Origin: Thermoplasmata archaeon
GTDB taxonomy: Archaea > Thermoplasmatota > Thermoplasmata > Lutacidiplasmatales > UBA184
Direction of reading: 5' to 3'
Length of the DNA: 64,000 bases
Assembly (NCBI GenBank): GCA_028864975.1
Contig: JAGWLG010000005.1
Span: 62,001 to 126,000, forward strand
Below, piece after piece: positions 43,017 through 51,982 of this stretch (the first letter of the stretch is position 1; each line of letters opens with the position of its first letter). A program made the translations under genes and the position numbers. The notes below the pieces were generated by a model, which made no database searches, had not been told where the DNA came from, and saw nothing but the letters and a program-made list of their open reading frames with translations.

Positions 43017-44661
43017 GCGGGGGCGGTCGAGGGCGCGCCGGGCGGATCCGCCGCGCCCAGAGCACGACCAAGACGACGATCACGATGACCGCCAGGGTCG
43101 TCCCGAGCGTCGCCGGGTCGACCCGGTAGACGGTCGCCCCAGGGTCGGAGGGCTCGTAGTAGGCGGTAAGGGATCCATTTCCGGTGACGTCCAAGGTCAT
43201 GGCGGGGCCGGTGCCGCTGGCCACGGTGACGCCACCGCCCGTGAACCATCCCGAGAAGGTGTAGCCCGAGCATGGGAGCGCGGCCGTGCCGTAGGCGCCG
43301 GGGAGGACGTTGGCCGAGCTCCCGCTCGAACGCACGCTCCCGTTGAACTCGACCGAGCAGGTCGACGGGCCCGTCACAATGGAGACGACGAACGGTGTTG
43401 CTCTCAGGTAGGGCGCCGGGCCGTAGGACCAGGTCGCGTTCGTGGAATGGTAGCTCGTGTAGGTTCCCACGATCCCGCCGAACAGCAGCAGTCCCGCAGT
43501 GGGAACGGTCGAGATCAGGCTCGCTCCGATGATGGCCGCTGCCGGGGAAGGGGAGAGGAACAAGAGGGTCCAGGCGCCGTTCACGAAGATCCACGTGTCA
43601 CCGAACAAGGCACCGGTCGTGGTGTTCCAGCCTCCGAAGAGGAGCACGTACCCGTCGACCGGGTCGTACGCCATGGAGGCGAGGATGCGTCCGTCAGGGA
43701 TAGCGCCGTGGACGCTCGGCGTGAGGTTGGTCCAGATGCCGTGGGCATAGCTCCAGGTCTGGTCCTGGTCGGCGCCGAACTGGAGGCCCGGTGCGGGGCT
43801 TGCCCCACCGAAGACCAGGACGTACCCGGTGGCGGCATCGTAGGCGACCCCAGGAGCGAGAAGCGGCGGGGGGCGGTTGACGATCGAGGCCGTTCGGTTG
43901 TTCCACTGCCCGTTGACAAATGTCCAGGTGTCGCTGTGCACATCCGTAGGGCTGGTCATCCCTCCGACCATCAGCAGGTACCCGTCGGCGGGATCCCACA
44001 CCATCCCTCCGAGGCCCCGCGCCGAGGGGTAGACGCTCAGGTCGAGCTGGGTCCACGTCCCGTTCTGGAACGTCCAAGTGTCGTGGAAGTAGAGCGTGCT
44101 ATCGAGCGTGAGGTAGGGGCCACCGCCGAACATCACCACGTAGTGATCGACGTAGTCGTAGGCCATGTACTGGCCCAGGCGCGGGGTGGGTCCTGCGATG
44201 TGCAGCTGCGTCCAGTTCCCGTTCTGGAAGACCCAGGTGTCGTTGTAGGTCGTGCCGCTCGCGGTCGTGAGGTTCTTGATCCCTCCGAAGAGGACGACGT
44301 ACCCCGTGATGGGGTCGTAGGTCATGCCCGCTCCCCCTCGCCCGGGCGGCGGGCAGACGTCGATCGAACAGAGCCTCTGCCATCCTACGGCACTGCTCTG
44401 CACGCGTGGCGTGAACGAGCTCTCAGCGCAGCCGAGGCTCAGCGCTCCGGTCGACGTGCACTGGAAGGGGTGCCCCTGGGCAGGGCCTTCTCCTCGGGAC
44501 AAGCTGTCCTGGGCCGCGATCAACGTGTGGTCGGTACCGGTCGCGGTTGGAACCGGTCCCACGGCCATGGGCAATCCTGTGCTGAAGGGGATGACGCCTC
44601 CCAGGACGAGCAACAGGGCGATCCCACATTCCCAGGGAAGGCTGGTCATCCGAGGGGGCAT
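42973..44661 (-). CDS. Secreted Kelch-repeat protein with InlB-like module and C-terminal anchor
   Basis: A 562-residue exported protein. A signal lies at about residues 8-28. Residues about 85-425 form a Kelch propeller of six blades with repeated Y-V-V/L-L/M-F-G-G and D-T-W-x-F motifs. One InlB-like module (SGYTFSGWFTGGGV near residue 475) follows. The membrane helix is near residues 515-535, with a basic, proline-rich tail. The frame opens at a TTG at 44679; ATG at 44661 is preferred. CATTATTT lies upstream, although its spacing (about 21 bp) is a little short. The third Kelch-type surface protein in the window. Confidence 0.85.
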   Translation of the reverse strand: MPPRMTSLPWECGIALLLVLGGVIPFSTGLPMAVGPVPTATGTDHTLIAAQDSLSRGEGPAQGHPFQCTSTGALSLGCAESSFTPRVQSSAVGWQRLCSIDVCPPPGRGGAGMTYDPITGYVVLFGGIKNLTTASGTTYNDTWVFQNGNWTQLHIAGPTPRLGQYMAYDYVDHYVVMFGGGPYLTLDSTLYFHDTWTFQNGTWTQLDLSVYPSARGLGGMVWDPADGYLLMVGGMTSPTDVHSDTWTFVNGQWNNRTASIVNRPPPLLAPGVAYDAATGYVLVFGGASPAPGLQFGADQDQTWSYAHGIWTNLTPSVHGAIPDGRILASMAYDPVDGYVLLFGGWNTTTGALFGDTWIFVNGAWTLLFLSPSPAAAIIGASLISTVPTAGLLLFGGIVGTYTSYHSTNATWSYGPAPYLRATPFVVSIVTGPSTCSVEFNGSVRSSGSSANVLPGAYGTAALPCSGYTFSGWFTGGGVTVASGTGPAMTLDVTGNGSLTAYYEPSDPGATVYRVDPATLGTTLAVIVIVVLVVLWARRIRPARPRPPPLTPEGGEPSPSVPA

Positions 44662-44747
44662 CTGACCGGTACCCGACAAATAATGGTTGTGCGAGCTCGG
44701 TCGAGCTTGGCGGTCCTGCCCCGGTCGAGCGAACCTTCGATAGGATT

Positions 44748-45749
44748 ATGGCAGCCACCACGATGGCGGCTGAAACTCAGGAGGACCGCTCAGAGGTGAC
44801 GGAGATCCAGGGGCCCCAGCAGCTTCCCCCGTTCCGGTTCCCCCTCTGGCGGTTCTTCTCGTGGTTGGTCCGCTGGCTGAAGGTCAAGTTCCCGCCCTTC
44901 GGGTTCTGGGCGGGGATCTTCGCGGTCTTCTACTTCTGGGCCTCCGTATCGTTGGACGCCTATCTCAACCGCTCCTGGTGGATCTACCAGTCCAGCTCAT
45001 TGAGCGCGCTGGGGGACCCCGGACCGAACTGCTCGAGCGCCGCCGCCGGGCTCTACTGGTTCTACAACGACGTGGTGATCTTCCCGACCGCGATCCTCTT
45101 GATGCTCTTCTCGGCGGCCCTTGTGATGTACTCGCGGAACCGGGTCCAGTCCACTGGCGCCTCGTTCTTCCTCGTTGCCGGGATCTTCCTCTTCCTCGTG
45201 GGGATCTACCACGGGGAGACCTCCAGCGTCCCCACCTGCGACCCCTCCTATGTGGTGAACACGCCCTACCCGCCGGCGTACCATGATTTCGTGTCGGATT
45301 GGTTCTTCATCCAGGCCCTCTTCTCGATGATCATCTTCGGGTTCGGACTTCTGCTCGAGAGAAGGTACGAGCTCGGTTACACGTTCCTGTCCCTTGCCGT
45401 CTTCACTCCGCTCCTCGTTTTCGGACTGGACCAGAAGAGCGTGGGCCTTGTGGAGCTGGGGGCCGCGGCCTTCTTGTTCCTACTCTTCGACATCATCCCT
45501 CTGCTCGCCCTTCTCGGGGGGGAGGTGCGAGCGCTCGCTTCCGTCCGCCGGTGCTTGGATGGTAGGTTCGCTCTGGGCTACCAATTGGTGCTCCCGGCCC
45601 TGCTCCTCCCGCTTTTCGTCGCCCGTCTGATGCATAGCACCGGGATCTCTGTCGCGGAGAACGAGACGATCGGGATCATCGCCATCGACCTCGTCGCGGC
45701 CCTGATGCTCTTCGCCCGTCGCCCCGCTCGAGACGGTCGAAGGCCATGA
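44748..45749 (+). CDS. Multi-pass membrane protein, DUF998-like
   Basis: A 333-residue protein with about eight membrane helices after a hydrophilic N-terminus of about 45 residues. It shows the DUF998-like pattern of a first helix followed by a short extracytoplasmic loop containing SSLSALGDP, and a conserved acidic/His loop near YHGETSS. The biochemical role of the family is unknown. The stop overlaps the start of the next, related gene by four bases (ATGA), so the two form one unit and may associate in the membrane. No strong TATA element is seen at the usual distance. Confidence 0.75.
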   Translation: MAATTMAAETQEDRSEVTEIQGPQQLPPFRFPLWRFFSWLVRWLKVKFPPFGFWAGIFAVFYFWASVSLDAYLNRSWWIYQSSSLSALGDPGPNCSSAAAGLYWFYNDVVIFPTAILLMLFSAALVMYSRNRVQSTGASFFLVAGIFLFLVGIYHGETSSVPTCDPSYVVNTPYPPAYHDFVSDWFFIQALFSMIIFGFGLLLERRYELGYTFLSLAVFTPLLVFGLDQKSVGLVELGAAAFLFLLFDIIPLLALLGGEVRALASVRRCLDGRFALGYQLVLPALLLPLFVARLMHSTGISVAENETIGIIAIDLVAALMLFARRPARDGRRP

Positions 45750-47758
45750 CCTTCCTCGAGCTCTTCCGCAAGTACGGCTACTGGACCGGCCCCATCGCGG
45801 GCGTCTTCGCCTGGGTCATCCTGCTGACCCTGGCTGCCCTGAACCCCTGGTGGTCCATCACCTCCCAGGCGTTCAGCTACCTGGGGTCGTCCGGAACGGG
45901 ACACGTCGATCCCTGGCTGTACAACGTCGGGATGATGCTGACCGGCGGAATGATCCTCATCTTTGCCTTCTATCTGTTACAAGTTTCGCGCAATCGGACC
46001 CAGAAGCTTGGGAGCGTCCACTTCGTCATCGCGGGCATGCTCCTGGTGGGAATCGGCGTCTGGCATCAAGGCCCCGGTCCTTACCCTCCGGGGACCTCTC
46101 AGAGCCTGGGCCAGGACCTTCACGACCTCTTCTCGGCCTGGTTCTTCCTCCAGGCCCTCCTCGCGGGGCTCACGTGGGGCGTCGGGCTTCGGTTCGAGCG
46201 CCGGTTCCCCATCGGCCTCGGCATGATCACCTCGACGTTCGGAGCGTGGTCGGTCGCGGTCTTCATCGCAGTCGCGTTCGGTCCTCTTTCGGGGTTCTAC
46301 TCCGCGAAGCCCGTGATCCCTCACATCGTAGCTGAGGGGGGAATCGTCCTGGGCGCCGTGATCGCCGCCCTCGGCGGGCTCCTGGCGCTCTTCGTGAAGC
46401 GCGGGACGCTCCGCGAAGCTCTGGGCATCTTCGTCCTCCTGATCGGGGCCGTGCTGGCCGGCCTGGGGGCGATGGTCGGGTTCGGTCACGTGCCCGGAGC
46501 CGTCGGCGAGGCCATCGGCATCCTGGCCATCGATGTCTGGGTCTTCATCATGTATTTCGCGAGGGAGGCGCGGCCCTTCGCTCCAAGCACCGAGCTCCCT
46601 CTAGGCACCCTGGCCCGGGGCGAAACCACGTTGTTCTCCACGCGTCGCTCGCTACTCCACGCGTTCCAAGTGCCCGCGATGGCGCTCGTCCTGACGGGCA
46701 TGTTCGTCTTCTTCTACGGGAACTACGACCTGACGCAGAAGCTGGTGGCTCTCCTTCTCGGGACGATCAAGATCTCGACGTTCCTCGCCAAGGATGCCCC
46801 GGTCATCCTTGCGCTCTACCTGGGGGGCTACGCGCTCGTGGTCCTGGGCGCGTGGCGGTGGTCGGTCGCCCTACCGCGCTGGGTCGGTGCCGCCCTCCTC
46901 CTCATCGTCATCACGTTCCCGCTGGTCACGGTGGCCTCTTGGTTCGATCAGGCCGGGGCGATCGCGCTCTTGACGTTCTTCCTGATCTTCGGAGTTCTAG
47001 TCCCCCTCACGCTGTCGCTCTACTCCTGGTGGCGGTCGCGATATGCCCTGACCGACCGACGGGTCCTGGTTCTTCCCGAAGGCTCAGCCCGCGATCTCTC
47101 CTCCTTGCCCCGCGCGACGATCTCCGGGCTCGCCGTGCGAAGAGGCCTGTTCCATCGCTGGTTCGACGTCGGAGAACTGACGTTCTCCTCACTGGGGGAC
47201 GGACAGGCTTCGGCCCGTAGGGTCGGGCATGTCGAGTGGGTAGGCGTCACCGGGCCCCAAGGAATGCTAGAGGCCACCGAACACGAACTCCATCTCGGGG
47301 TGGTACGGGCCAGACGGAGGAAGCTCCGGCCGACGGTCCTCCTGATGGCGGCTGCGATCGTCGTTCCCGTGGTGCTGGTCGCGACCCTCGTGCCGGCCTT
47401 CACCGTGCTCCGAAGCGTCGAGCTTCCCTGTGCGTTCATCTTCAGCGACCTCCAAGCGCTGGAAAAGGACCCCTGGCCGTACATCCACAATACGACGCTC
47501 CCCTATGGCCACGTCAGCTTCCAATGGTGGAGCGGCTCGGACGTCTACCTGCTCGTGGGACAGCTTCCGGTCGGGATCGCCTACCAGAACGTCCCCCTCA
47601 ACACGAGCTCGGGATCGCTTCCGACCGGACTGACCTCCTCAGGGTACGGGAACTACACCTCGCTCGGGGGAGACTCCTTCGCCGCGTGCATCTCCCTCTC
47701 CTCGGGAGCCACGGTGACGCTCGTGATGTCGTACCAAGCGCCTCTGATCTGGGCCTAG
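45746..47758 (+). CDS. Large membrane protein: DUF998-like half fused to a PH-like (bPH2) domain
   Basis: A 670-residue protein. Residues 1-275 repeat the DUF998-like eight-helix plan of the upstream gene (SQAFSYLGSSG loop, GVWHQGPGP loop). Residues about 300-420 contain four more helices. Residues about 428-510 resemble a bacterial PH domain (RYALTDRRVLVL ... LATISGLAVRRG region). A last helix near 535-555 precedes an extracytoplasmic beta-rich domain to the C-terminus. bPH domains usually mediate membrane-associated assembly. The coupling to the upstream gene suggests a heteromeric membrane complex. The function is unknown. Confidence 0.75.
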   Translation: MTFLELFRKYGYWTGPIAGVFAWVILLTLAALNPWWSITSQAFSYLGSSGTGHVDPWLYNVGMMLTGGMILIFAFYLLQVSRNRTQKLGSVHFVIAGMLLVGIGVWHQGPGPYPPGTSQSLGQDLHDLFSAWFFLQALLAGLTWGVGLRFERRFPIGLGMITSTFGAWSVAVFIAVAFGPLSGFYSAKPVIPHIVAEGGIVLGAVIAALGGLLALFVKRGTLREALGIFVLLIGAVLAGLGAMVGFGHVPGAVGEAIGILAIDVWVFIMYFAREARPFAPSTELPLGTLARGETTLFSTRRSLLHAFQVPAMALVLTGMFVFFYGNYDLTQKLVALLLGTIKISTFLAKDAPVILALYLGGYALVVLGAWRWSVALPRWVGAALLLIVITFPLVTVASWFDQAGAIALLTFFLIFGVLVPLTLSLYSWWRSRYALTDRRVLVLPEGSARDLSSLPRATISGLAVRRGLFHRWFDVGELTFSSLGDGQASARRVGHVEWVGVTGPQGMLEATEHELHLGVVRARRRKLRPTVLLMAAAIVVPVVLVATLVPAFTVLRSVELPCAFIFSDLQALEKDPWPYIHNTTLPYGHVSFQWWSGSDVYLLVGQLPVGIAYQNVPLNTSSGSLPTGLTSSGYGNYTSLGGDSFAACISLSSGATVTLVMSYQAPLIWA

Positions 47759-47860
47759 CTGCGCGCCGGAAGAGCTCGAAAGGTCCCTTCCCCAAACTCC
47801 TCCGGACCGCGCCCCGGATGCGCAAAGCACTTGAGGGGGGCTCGCCGCTCGCAGGACCGA

Positions 47861-47945
47861 GCAGGGGTCGCCTAGCTTGGTCAAAGGCGCCAGATTCAGG
47901 GTCTGGTCTCGTAGGAGTTCGTGGGTTCGAATCCCTCCCCCTGCA
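47861..47945 (+). tRNA. tRNA-Leu (anticodon CAG)
   Basis: A complete 85-nt class II tRNA. The acceptor stem GCAGGGG (47861-47867) pairs with CCCCTGC (47938-47944), with A at 47945 as discriminator and no encoded CCA. The D stem is GCC/GGC, and the anticodon stem CCAGA/TCTGG closes the loop TTCAGGG, giving anticodon CAG at 47897-47899. The long variable arm (47907-47920) is typical of leucine tRNAs. The T loop is TTCGAAT at 47926-47932. The T stem has one T-T mismatch (47922 with 47936). No intron is seen. Confidence 0.95.
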
Positions 47946-48236
47946 TGCGCCCTTCTTGGACATGGGCTGACCGGGCCTCCGGTGGTCCCAGGTGGATCTC
48001 ATCCGAGGGTCCAAGACGGACAGCGGGCCCGGAGATCGTCCTCGGGAACGGTGCCTTCGACCCGGGGAAGCGGTCTCCCTCGGGCGAAGGGCCAATGGAC
48101 CGTTCAGGCTGGAAGCGAGGACCTAGTGCTCCACTCGGTCGAGGACCTTGAGCGCGGTGAGCGTGATCATCTTGCTGGGGGCACCCACCTCCTCGAAACG
48201 CATCGGCACTGGCGCCTGCCGAGGGTGGGCATCGAT

Positions 48237-49097
48237 CTACCTCTTGATCGGCCCCTCAACGTCCGGATGGGCCGCATCGAGGACCCACCGCCCGTCGCCC
48301 CGTCGCTTCTTCCTTACCAGGTCGAGGGCGAACTTCAGACGCGGGTCGTCGGTGACCCCTAACGCGGTGAGCACGTCGAGCCCCACCAGCACGTCGTAGT
48401 AGTAGTGGGAGGGCCAGTGGAACCGGTACCACGGCTTGTACCGGTCGCCCTGGAGGTGTAGCTCCCTCTGGAGGAAGAACTCGACTCCGAGCTCGACCGC
48501 CCGCTTCATCTCCGGCGTCCAACGCGAGCGAGGGTAGACCGAGAAGGCGCTCAGAGCCTCCCACGAATCGAGGTTGCGTCCGCGAGAGGGTTGGTCGCTC
48601 ATGTTCCAGCAGCTCCAGCCACCCTTGACATCGGCCGTACGGGCGAGCCACTCGAAGGCCTTCCGGACCCTCGGGTCCTCCCCGTAGCCGAATTGCACGA
48701 GGGCGCGAGCCATGTTGCCGGTGTAGCACAGGTGGCCCTTGCCGTTGGAGAATCCCCCTACACCCCCACCGTTCAGTGGTGAGCGTTCCATCCATAGCTC
48801 GCAGGATACGCGGATGGGTGGGAGGTCGCGAGTCGCGCCCAGGTCCGCCAGGGCGAGCAAGTTCCAGTTCGTTGAGAGGTACTTGGGCGTGTACAAGCTC
48901 TTCGAGTGTACCCACCATCCTCCGGGCTCCCTCCGCGAGAGGATCTCCGCGGCCCACCCTTGCTCCGGGATCCGCGCTTTCGCCTCTCGGACCTCTCGAT
49001 CCTTTGCCGATCGGTGCAGGAGCTCGGTCAGGGCCCGATAGCGGACCGAAGGTTGTGCCGGTTCCAGGAGCCAATCAAGGACCCGCTGGGCGACCAC
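48237..49097 (-). CDS. Alpha/alpha-toroid (prenyltransferase/squalene-cyclase-like) protein
   Basis: A 286-residue soluble protein with repeated helix-rich units containing Trp/Gly motifs such as EPGGWW, NGKGHLCYTGN and DVKGGWSCWNMSD, and the segment YYYDVLVGLDVLTALG. This is the signature of the (alpha/alpha)6 toroid fold shared by prenyltransferases and squalene cyclases. The catalytic DxDD of cyclases is not seen. Related uncharacterised proteins sometimes carry misleading database names, so no function is assigned. GTG at 49097 has GGTTAAAC about 25 bp upstream. It stands alone between tRNA-Leu and a divergent zinc-ribbon gene. Confidence 0.8.
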   Translation of the reverse strand: MVAQRVLDWLLEPAQPSVRYRALTELLHRSAKDREVREAKARIPEQGWAAEILSRREPGGWWVHSKSLYTPKYLSTNWNLLALADLGATRDLPPIRVSCELWMERSPLNGGGVGGFSNGKGHLCYTGNMARALVQFGYGEDPRVRKAFEWLARTADVKGGWSCWNMSDQPSRGRNLDSWEALSAFSVYPRSRWTPEMKRAVELGVEFFLQRELHLQGDRYKPWYRFHWPSHYYYDVLVGLDVLTALGVTDDPRLKFALDLVRKKRRGDGRWVLDAAHPDVEGPIKR

Positions 49098-49118
49098 CCC
49101 ACGACGAGCGAGACATGG

Positions 49119-49126
49119 GTTTAACC
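49119..49126 (-). promoter_or_regulatory. TATA-like element for the toroid-protein gene
   Basis: Minus-strand GGTTAAAC is centred about 25 bp before the GTG at 49097. Confidence 0.5.
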
Positions 49127-49546
49127 TTGGAGGGGATGGTGAAACGGTCCGAGGTCTCGAGCGATGGCCGGGGCCCCTGGTCGGGCCGCGTAAGGTGCTC
49201 CGAGAGAGAAGTAGTCACCTTCAGGGTGTTCCTTGAGGAAAGGTGCATCTGCGGTTTCAAGAACCTGGGTAGGCGTTGCAGGCGAACCCGTTCGTCATTG
49301 CATGCCTTCCCCTCCATCCTGTCTCGTTTGAATGGGCTCTCGCGGGCCTCGTAGAGGGATGCGCCATCCGCAGCGCGCCGCCACGTAGCGGCGGGTCTCG
49401 ACCGCCTTAGGGTTCCTTGGCCGTCAGCACCGTGTGCGAGGACACACCGTCCAGGGGTAGGGCCTAGTAGGGGAGGATCGACTGGAAACGCGCCAAGGCA
49501 AGGCCGCAGAAGGTTCCGACCTCATCCCGGTCCGGTCGGGGCGGAG
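49127..49546. other. 420-bp intergenic stretch without a convincing gene
   Basis: This lies between two divergent promoters. The frames here are short and unconvincing. It has lower GC than its surroundings at 49200-49330 and several small hairpins near 49391-49447, for example GTGTG-CGAGGA-CACAC at 49432-49447. It could hold an unrecognised structured RNA or be an ordinary divergent spacer; no known RNA family was recognised. Confidence 0.4.
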
Positions 49547-49554
49547 GTTTTACA
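49547..49554 (+). promoter_or_regulatory. TATA-like element for the zinc-ribbon gene
   Basis: GTTTTACA is centred about 29 bp before the TTG at 49580, supporting this unusual start codon. Confidence 0.45.
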
Positions 49555-49579
49555 AGAGCGAACACGCAAAGAGACATGC

Positions 49580-50389
49580 TTGTCGCAGCCCCCACCCTCC
49601 GTGCCCGACCCGACCAACGGTGGAGACGGAGGGAACTCTTCAGTTCCGTCGTCGGTCCAAACTCGTCTTGTGGCCCTGAACTGCCCCTCCTGCGGCGCCC
49701 CCCTGGACCCCCCAGGCGACACGAATCGCCTCGAGTGCCCCTTCTGTGGGAGGTCGGTCCTCTTGGACGAGTTCGCCGTCCCGGAGGCCCTGAGGACCCC
49801 CAGTCTCCCTGACCTCGACCAGCGACTGTACGAGGCCCAGAGCCTAGGTATGGAGTACTACCTGGCCATCGTGTTCCTCGCCCTGCGGATCGCCCATTAC
49901 CAGAGCCGGCTTGACGCCACGGCGGTCGGTGCGCAGGGAGCTTCGCTGAGCCAGTACGAGCGAGACTGTCTGAAGAGTGAGGTCGCGGGAGCCCTGGATG
50001 CGGTGTGGGTGAGGCAATACCACCTCAACGCCGCGCTCGCGAGAGCATCGCGGGGGGCGACCTCCATGCAGGTCCCCCCGTTCCCCTCGAGCTTTCCCGA
50101 AGATGTCTCGCTCAGGGACAGTTACAGGGCGCTCGCGACCACCGTGGATTTCGTTCGAGGGATCCTGGCGTTCCGTCGCTCGGTGGCCATCCAGCTGAAG
50201 CGGGACCCCCGTGCGATCGACCTGGCGATACGACGGTGCCGGGATGCGTCCTCTACGATTCACGGGCTGATCCAAGGCCTCGAACGCCAACCCTACCGGC
50301 CCTCGGTCCCGCTCGACCAGCTCCCGCTCCTCGAATTCGCAGGACCCTCAACACCTCACGCGGTGCGGCTCACCCCACCGCCACCCTGA
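49580..50389 (+). CDS. Zinc-ribbon protein with helical C-terminal domain, function unknown
   Basis: A 269-residue protein. Residues 1-32 are disordered. Residues about 33-60 form a zinc ribbon with two C-P-x-C-G knuckles (CPSCG and CPFCG) 17 residues apart. The remaining about 200 residues are mainly helical, rich in Arg and Ala, and end in a proline-rich tail. Such N-terminal ribbons are common in archaeal membrane- or RNA-associated proteins, and no family can be named. TTG at 49580 gives the promoter spacing; an ATG at 49576 is in another frame, which is less protein-like. It converges on the Cas4-like nuclease gene. Confidence 0.7.
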   Translation: MSQPPPSVPDPTNGGDGGNSSVPSSVQTRLVALNCPSCGAPLDPPGDTNRLECPFCGRSVLLDEFAVPEALRTPSLPDLDQRLYEAQSLGMEYYLAIVFLALRIAHYQSRLDATAVGAQGASLSQYERDCLKSEVAGALDAVWVRQYHLNAALARASRGATSMQVPPFPSSFPEDVSLRDSYRALATTVDFVRGILAFRRSVAIQLKRDPRAIDLAIRRCRDASSTIHGLIQGLERQPYRPSVPLDQLPLLEFAGPSTPHAVRLTPPPP

Positions 50390-50469
50390 GCCCTGGCGAA
50401 CGAAGGACTTCCGGGGGGTGGCCTGCGGACCCAGGTCAGCTCCTCCGGCGGCCTTCCTCCCAAACAAGG

Positions 50470-51951
50470 TCAACCCGCATCGGGTTGGCAGAGGGAGAGG
50501 AACTCGCACTTCGGGCACATCCAGCGGGGGCAGAGCGGAAGCCCCCGATGGTCGCTCGACGCGAGCGCGCTTTCCAACTGCTGCGGTAGCGCTCCCAGGT
50601 AGGATCGGGTCTCTTCCAGGACCGGGGGCTCGAACCTCACGTCGAAGACCTGCAGTTTCATCTCGGAGTCGGCGAGCTTCCAGTTCCAGATGTAGACCCT
50701 GGCCTCTCCGGCCCCGAGCAACGAGGCTCGAAGGGCGAGTTGCCGCAGGTCATCGGGCACTCCCCAGTTCCCGGTGAGCTCACGCGAAGAGTTTCCGAGC
50801 GCCCGGCCGACGTGGCGGACCCGGACGAGAAAGGGCTTCCCATCGACGACCGGGACCTTCCACGAGTGGCCGTCCCGGTCGACCGATCGCATCTCGTACC
50901 GCGTACCGTGAGCGCGTCGCACCGCCGAGAAGACCTGCCGCTCGACACCCCGCGTGTTGACCCTGGCGAGGCTCTTCTCGACCCGCTCCTGTTCGGTAGG
51001 TCCTGGGGAGGCTGGCGGCGCTGCCCCCCCGCCGTCCGGCTCGGGAGAGGTCTCGGGCGGTCGACGTGCAGCGAAGTACACCTTTCGCGGAGTGAGGAAG
51101 CTTCCCAAGGTCAGCCGGACCGCTGCGTCCTCCTCGCTTCGTTCGGCCGAACGCTCCGCGGCCCTCTTCTGGAGCAGCTCGAGATACGCGGGGTCCCGCT
51201 CGATATCGGCGGAACGCGCGATCACCGGCACGAGCTTCTCCCGTCGCCCACAATCGCAGATGCCCGCCTCGCGGTACTTGCACCGAGCGAACCACCAGGG
51301 GCACGCGGGAAGGCGGCTCGCGTCCTTCTTTTCGAACGCCTCGGTGAGAAGGTCCCTCCTCTCCGCCATGGCGCGGCGGACCAGGGCGAGGTCCGAGTAA
51401 CGGACCTTCCAGGGCACGAGCAGGCGTGACCTCCCGCTCACGTCATCCCGGTGGACGGCGAGGACGCGCCCCTCCTCGACGCCCATCAGCGCGCAGTACA
51501 TTCCCAGCTGCTCGAGATGCTCGTCGGCCGGTCGCTCTTTCTCGGTCCCCACGTTCTTGATCTCGGTCGGCGAGAGGCGGCCGTCGGGCCGCATCTCGCA
51601 GGCGTCCAAGCGTGCGGTCACCCGGTCCAACGGGGGGTCCCCTGGGGCATCCTCTCCGTGCAGCCAGAGCTCCGTGAACTGGACGCCGGCCGCGAGGGCC
51701 TCCTCGAGGAGGTCGTGGGCCCCGCTCCCCGCGATGCGTTTCTGATGCGCGGCCAGGTCCTCCGGCAGGGGATGCGTAAGCTCGTAGTAGGCTCGTCCAG
51801 GATTGACGAGACGGCTCACCGAGACCTGCGTAAGCTCCGCAGGAGGAGGGGAGACCTTCGTGATCTGGTCGCGGACCAGAAGCGCCGCGGTCAGGTTGGG
51901 TTCGACCCGGCGGACCAGGAGCGAGGCCTCGGGAACCCCTCGGCCGGCCAT
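50470..51951 (-). CDS. Cas4/RecB-like PD-(D/E)XK nuclease with a degenerate second nuclease copy
   Basis: A 493-residue protein built from two similar halves. The first half has the PD-(D/E)XK core: H79, D116 in ARLDACEM, E130-x-K132 (TEIKN) and the Q148-x-x-x-Y152 motif IV, then four cysteines (C217, C224, C232, C234) as in Cas4/RecB-type iron-sulfur nucleases. In the second half the QLALRASLLG segment (from Q404) aligns with QLGMYCALMG of the first, and a four-cysteine motif follows (C474, C479, C482, C488). The E-x-K position is replaced by RVRH-like residues, so this copy is probably inactive. It is expected to cut or resect DNA ends. No CRISPR array or cas gene is nearby. ATG at 51951 has CTTATCGC 26 bp upstream. 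Confidence 0.82.
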   Translation of the reverse strand: MAGRGVPEASLLVRRVEPNLTAALLVRDQITKVSPPPAELTQVSVSRLVNPGRAYYELTHPLPEDLAAHQKRIAGSGAHDLLEEALAAGVQFTELWLHGEDAPGDPPLDRVTARLDACEMRPDGRLSPTEIKNVGTEKERPADEHLEQLGMYCALMGVEEGRVLAVHRDDVSGRSRLLVPWKVRYSDLALVRRAMAERRDLLTEAFEKKDASRLPACPWWFARCKYREAGICDCGRREKLVPVIARSADIERDPAYLELLQKRAAERSAERSEEDAAVRLTLGSFLTPRKVYFAARRPPETSPEPDGGGAAPPASPGPTEQERVEKSLARVNTRGVERQVFSAVRRAHGTRYEMRSVDRDGHSWKVPVVDGKPFLVRVRHVGRALGNSSRELTGNWGVPDDLRQLALRASLLGAGEARVYIWNWKLADSEMKLQVFDVRFEPPVLEETRSYLGALPQQLESALASSDHRGLPLCPRWMCPKCEFLSLCQPDAG

Positions 51952-51972
51952 CGTTCCTGGGAGGCGTCCTGA

Positions 51973-51980
51973 GCGATAAG
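51973..51980 (-). promoter_or_regulatory. TATA-like element for the Cas4-like nuclease gene
   Basis: Minus-strand CTTATCGC is centred 26 bp before the ATG at 51951. It gives this gene its own promoter, only just before the end of the upstream surface gene. Confidence 0.5.
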
Positions 51981-51982
51981 GC

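Noticed and set aside
49127..49546. SRP RNA or RNase P RNA in the divergent gap
   Set aside because: Short hairpins are present, but the conserved sequence cores of these RNAs were not found on either strand.
50470..51951. A CRISPR-linked cas4 gene
   Set aside because: No CRISPR repeats or other cas genes occur in the window; the two-copy layout is unlike standard Cas4.
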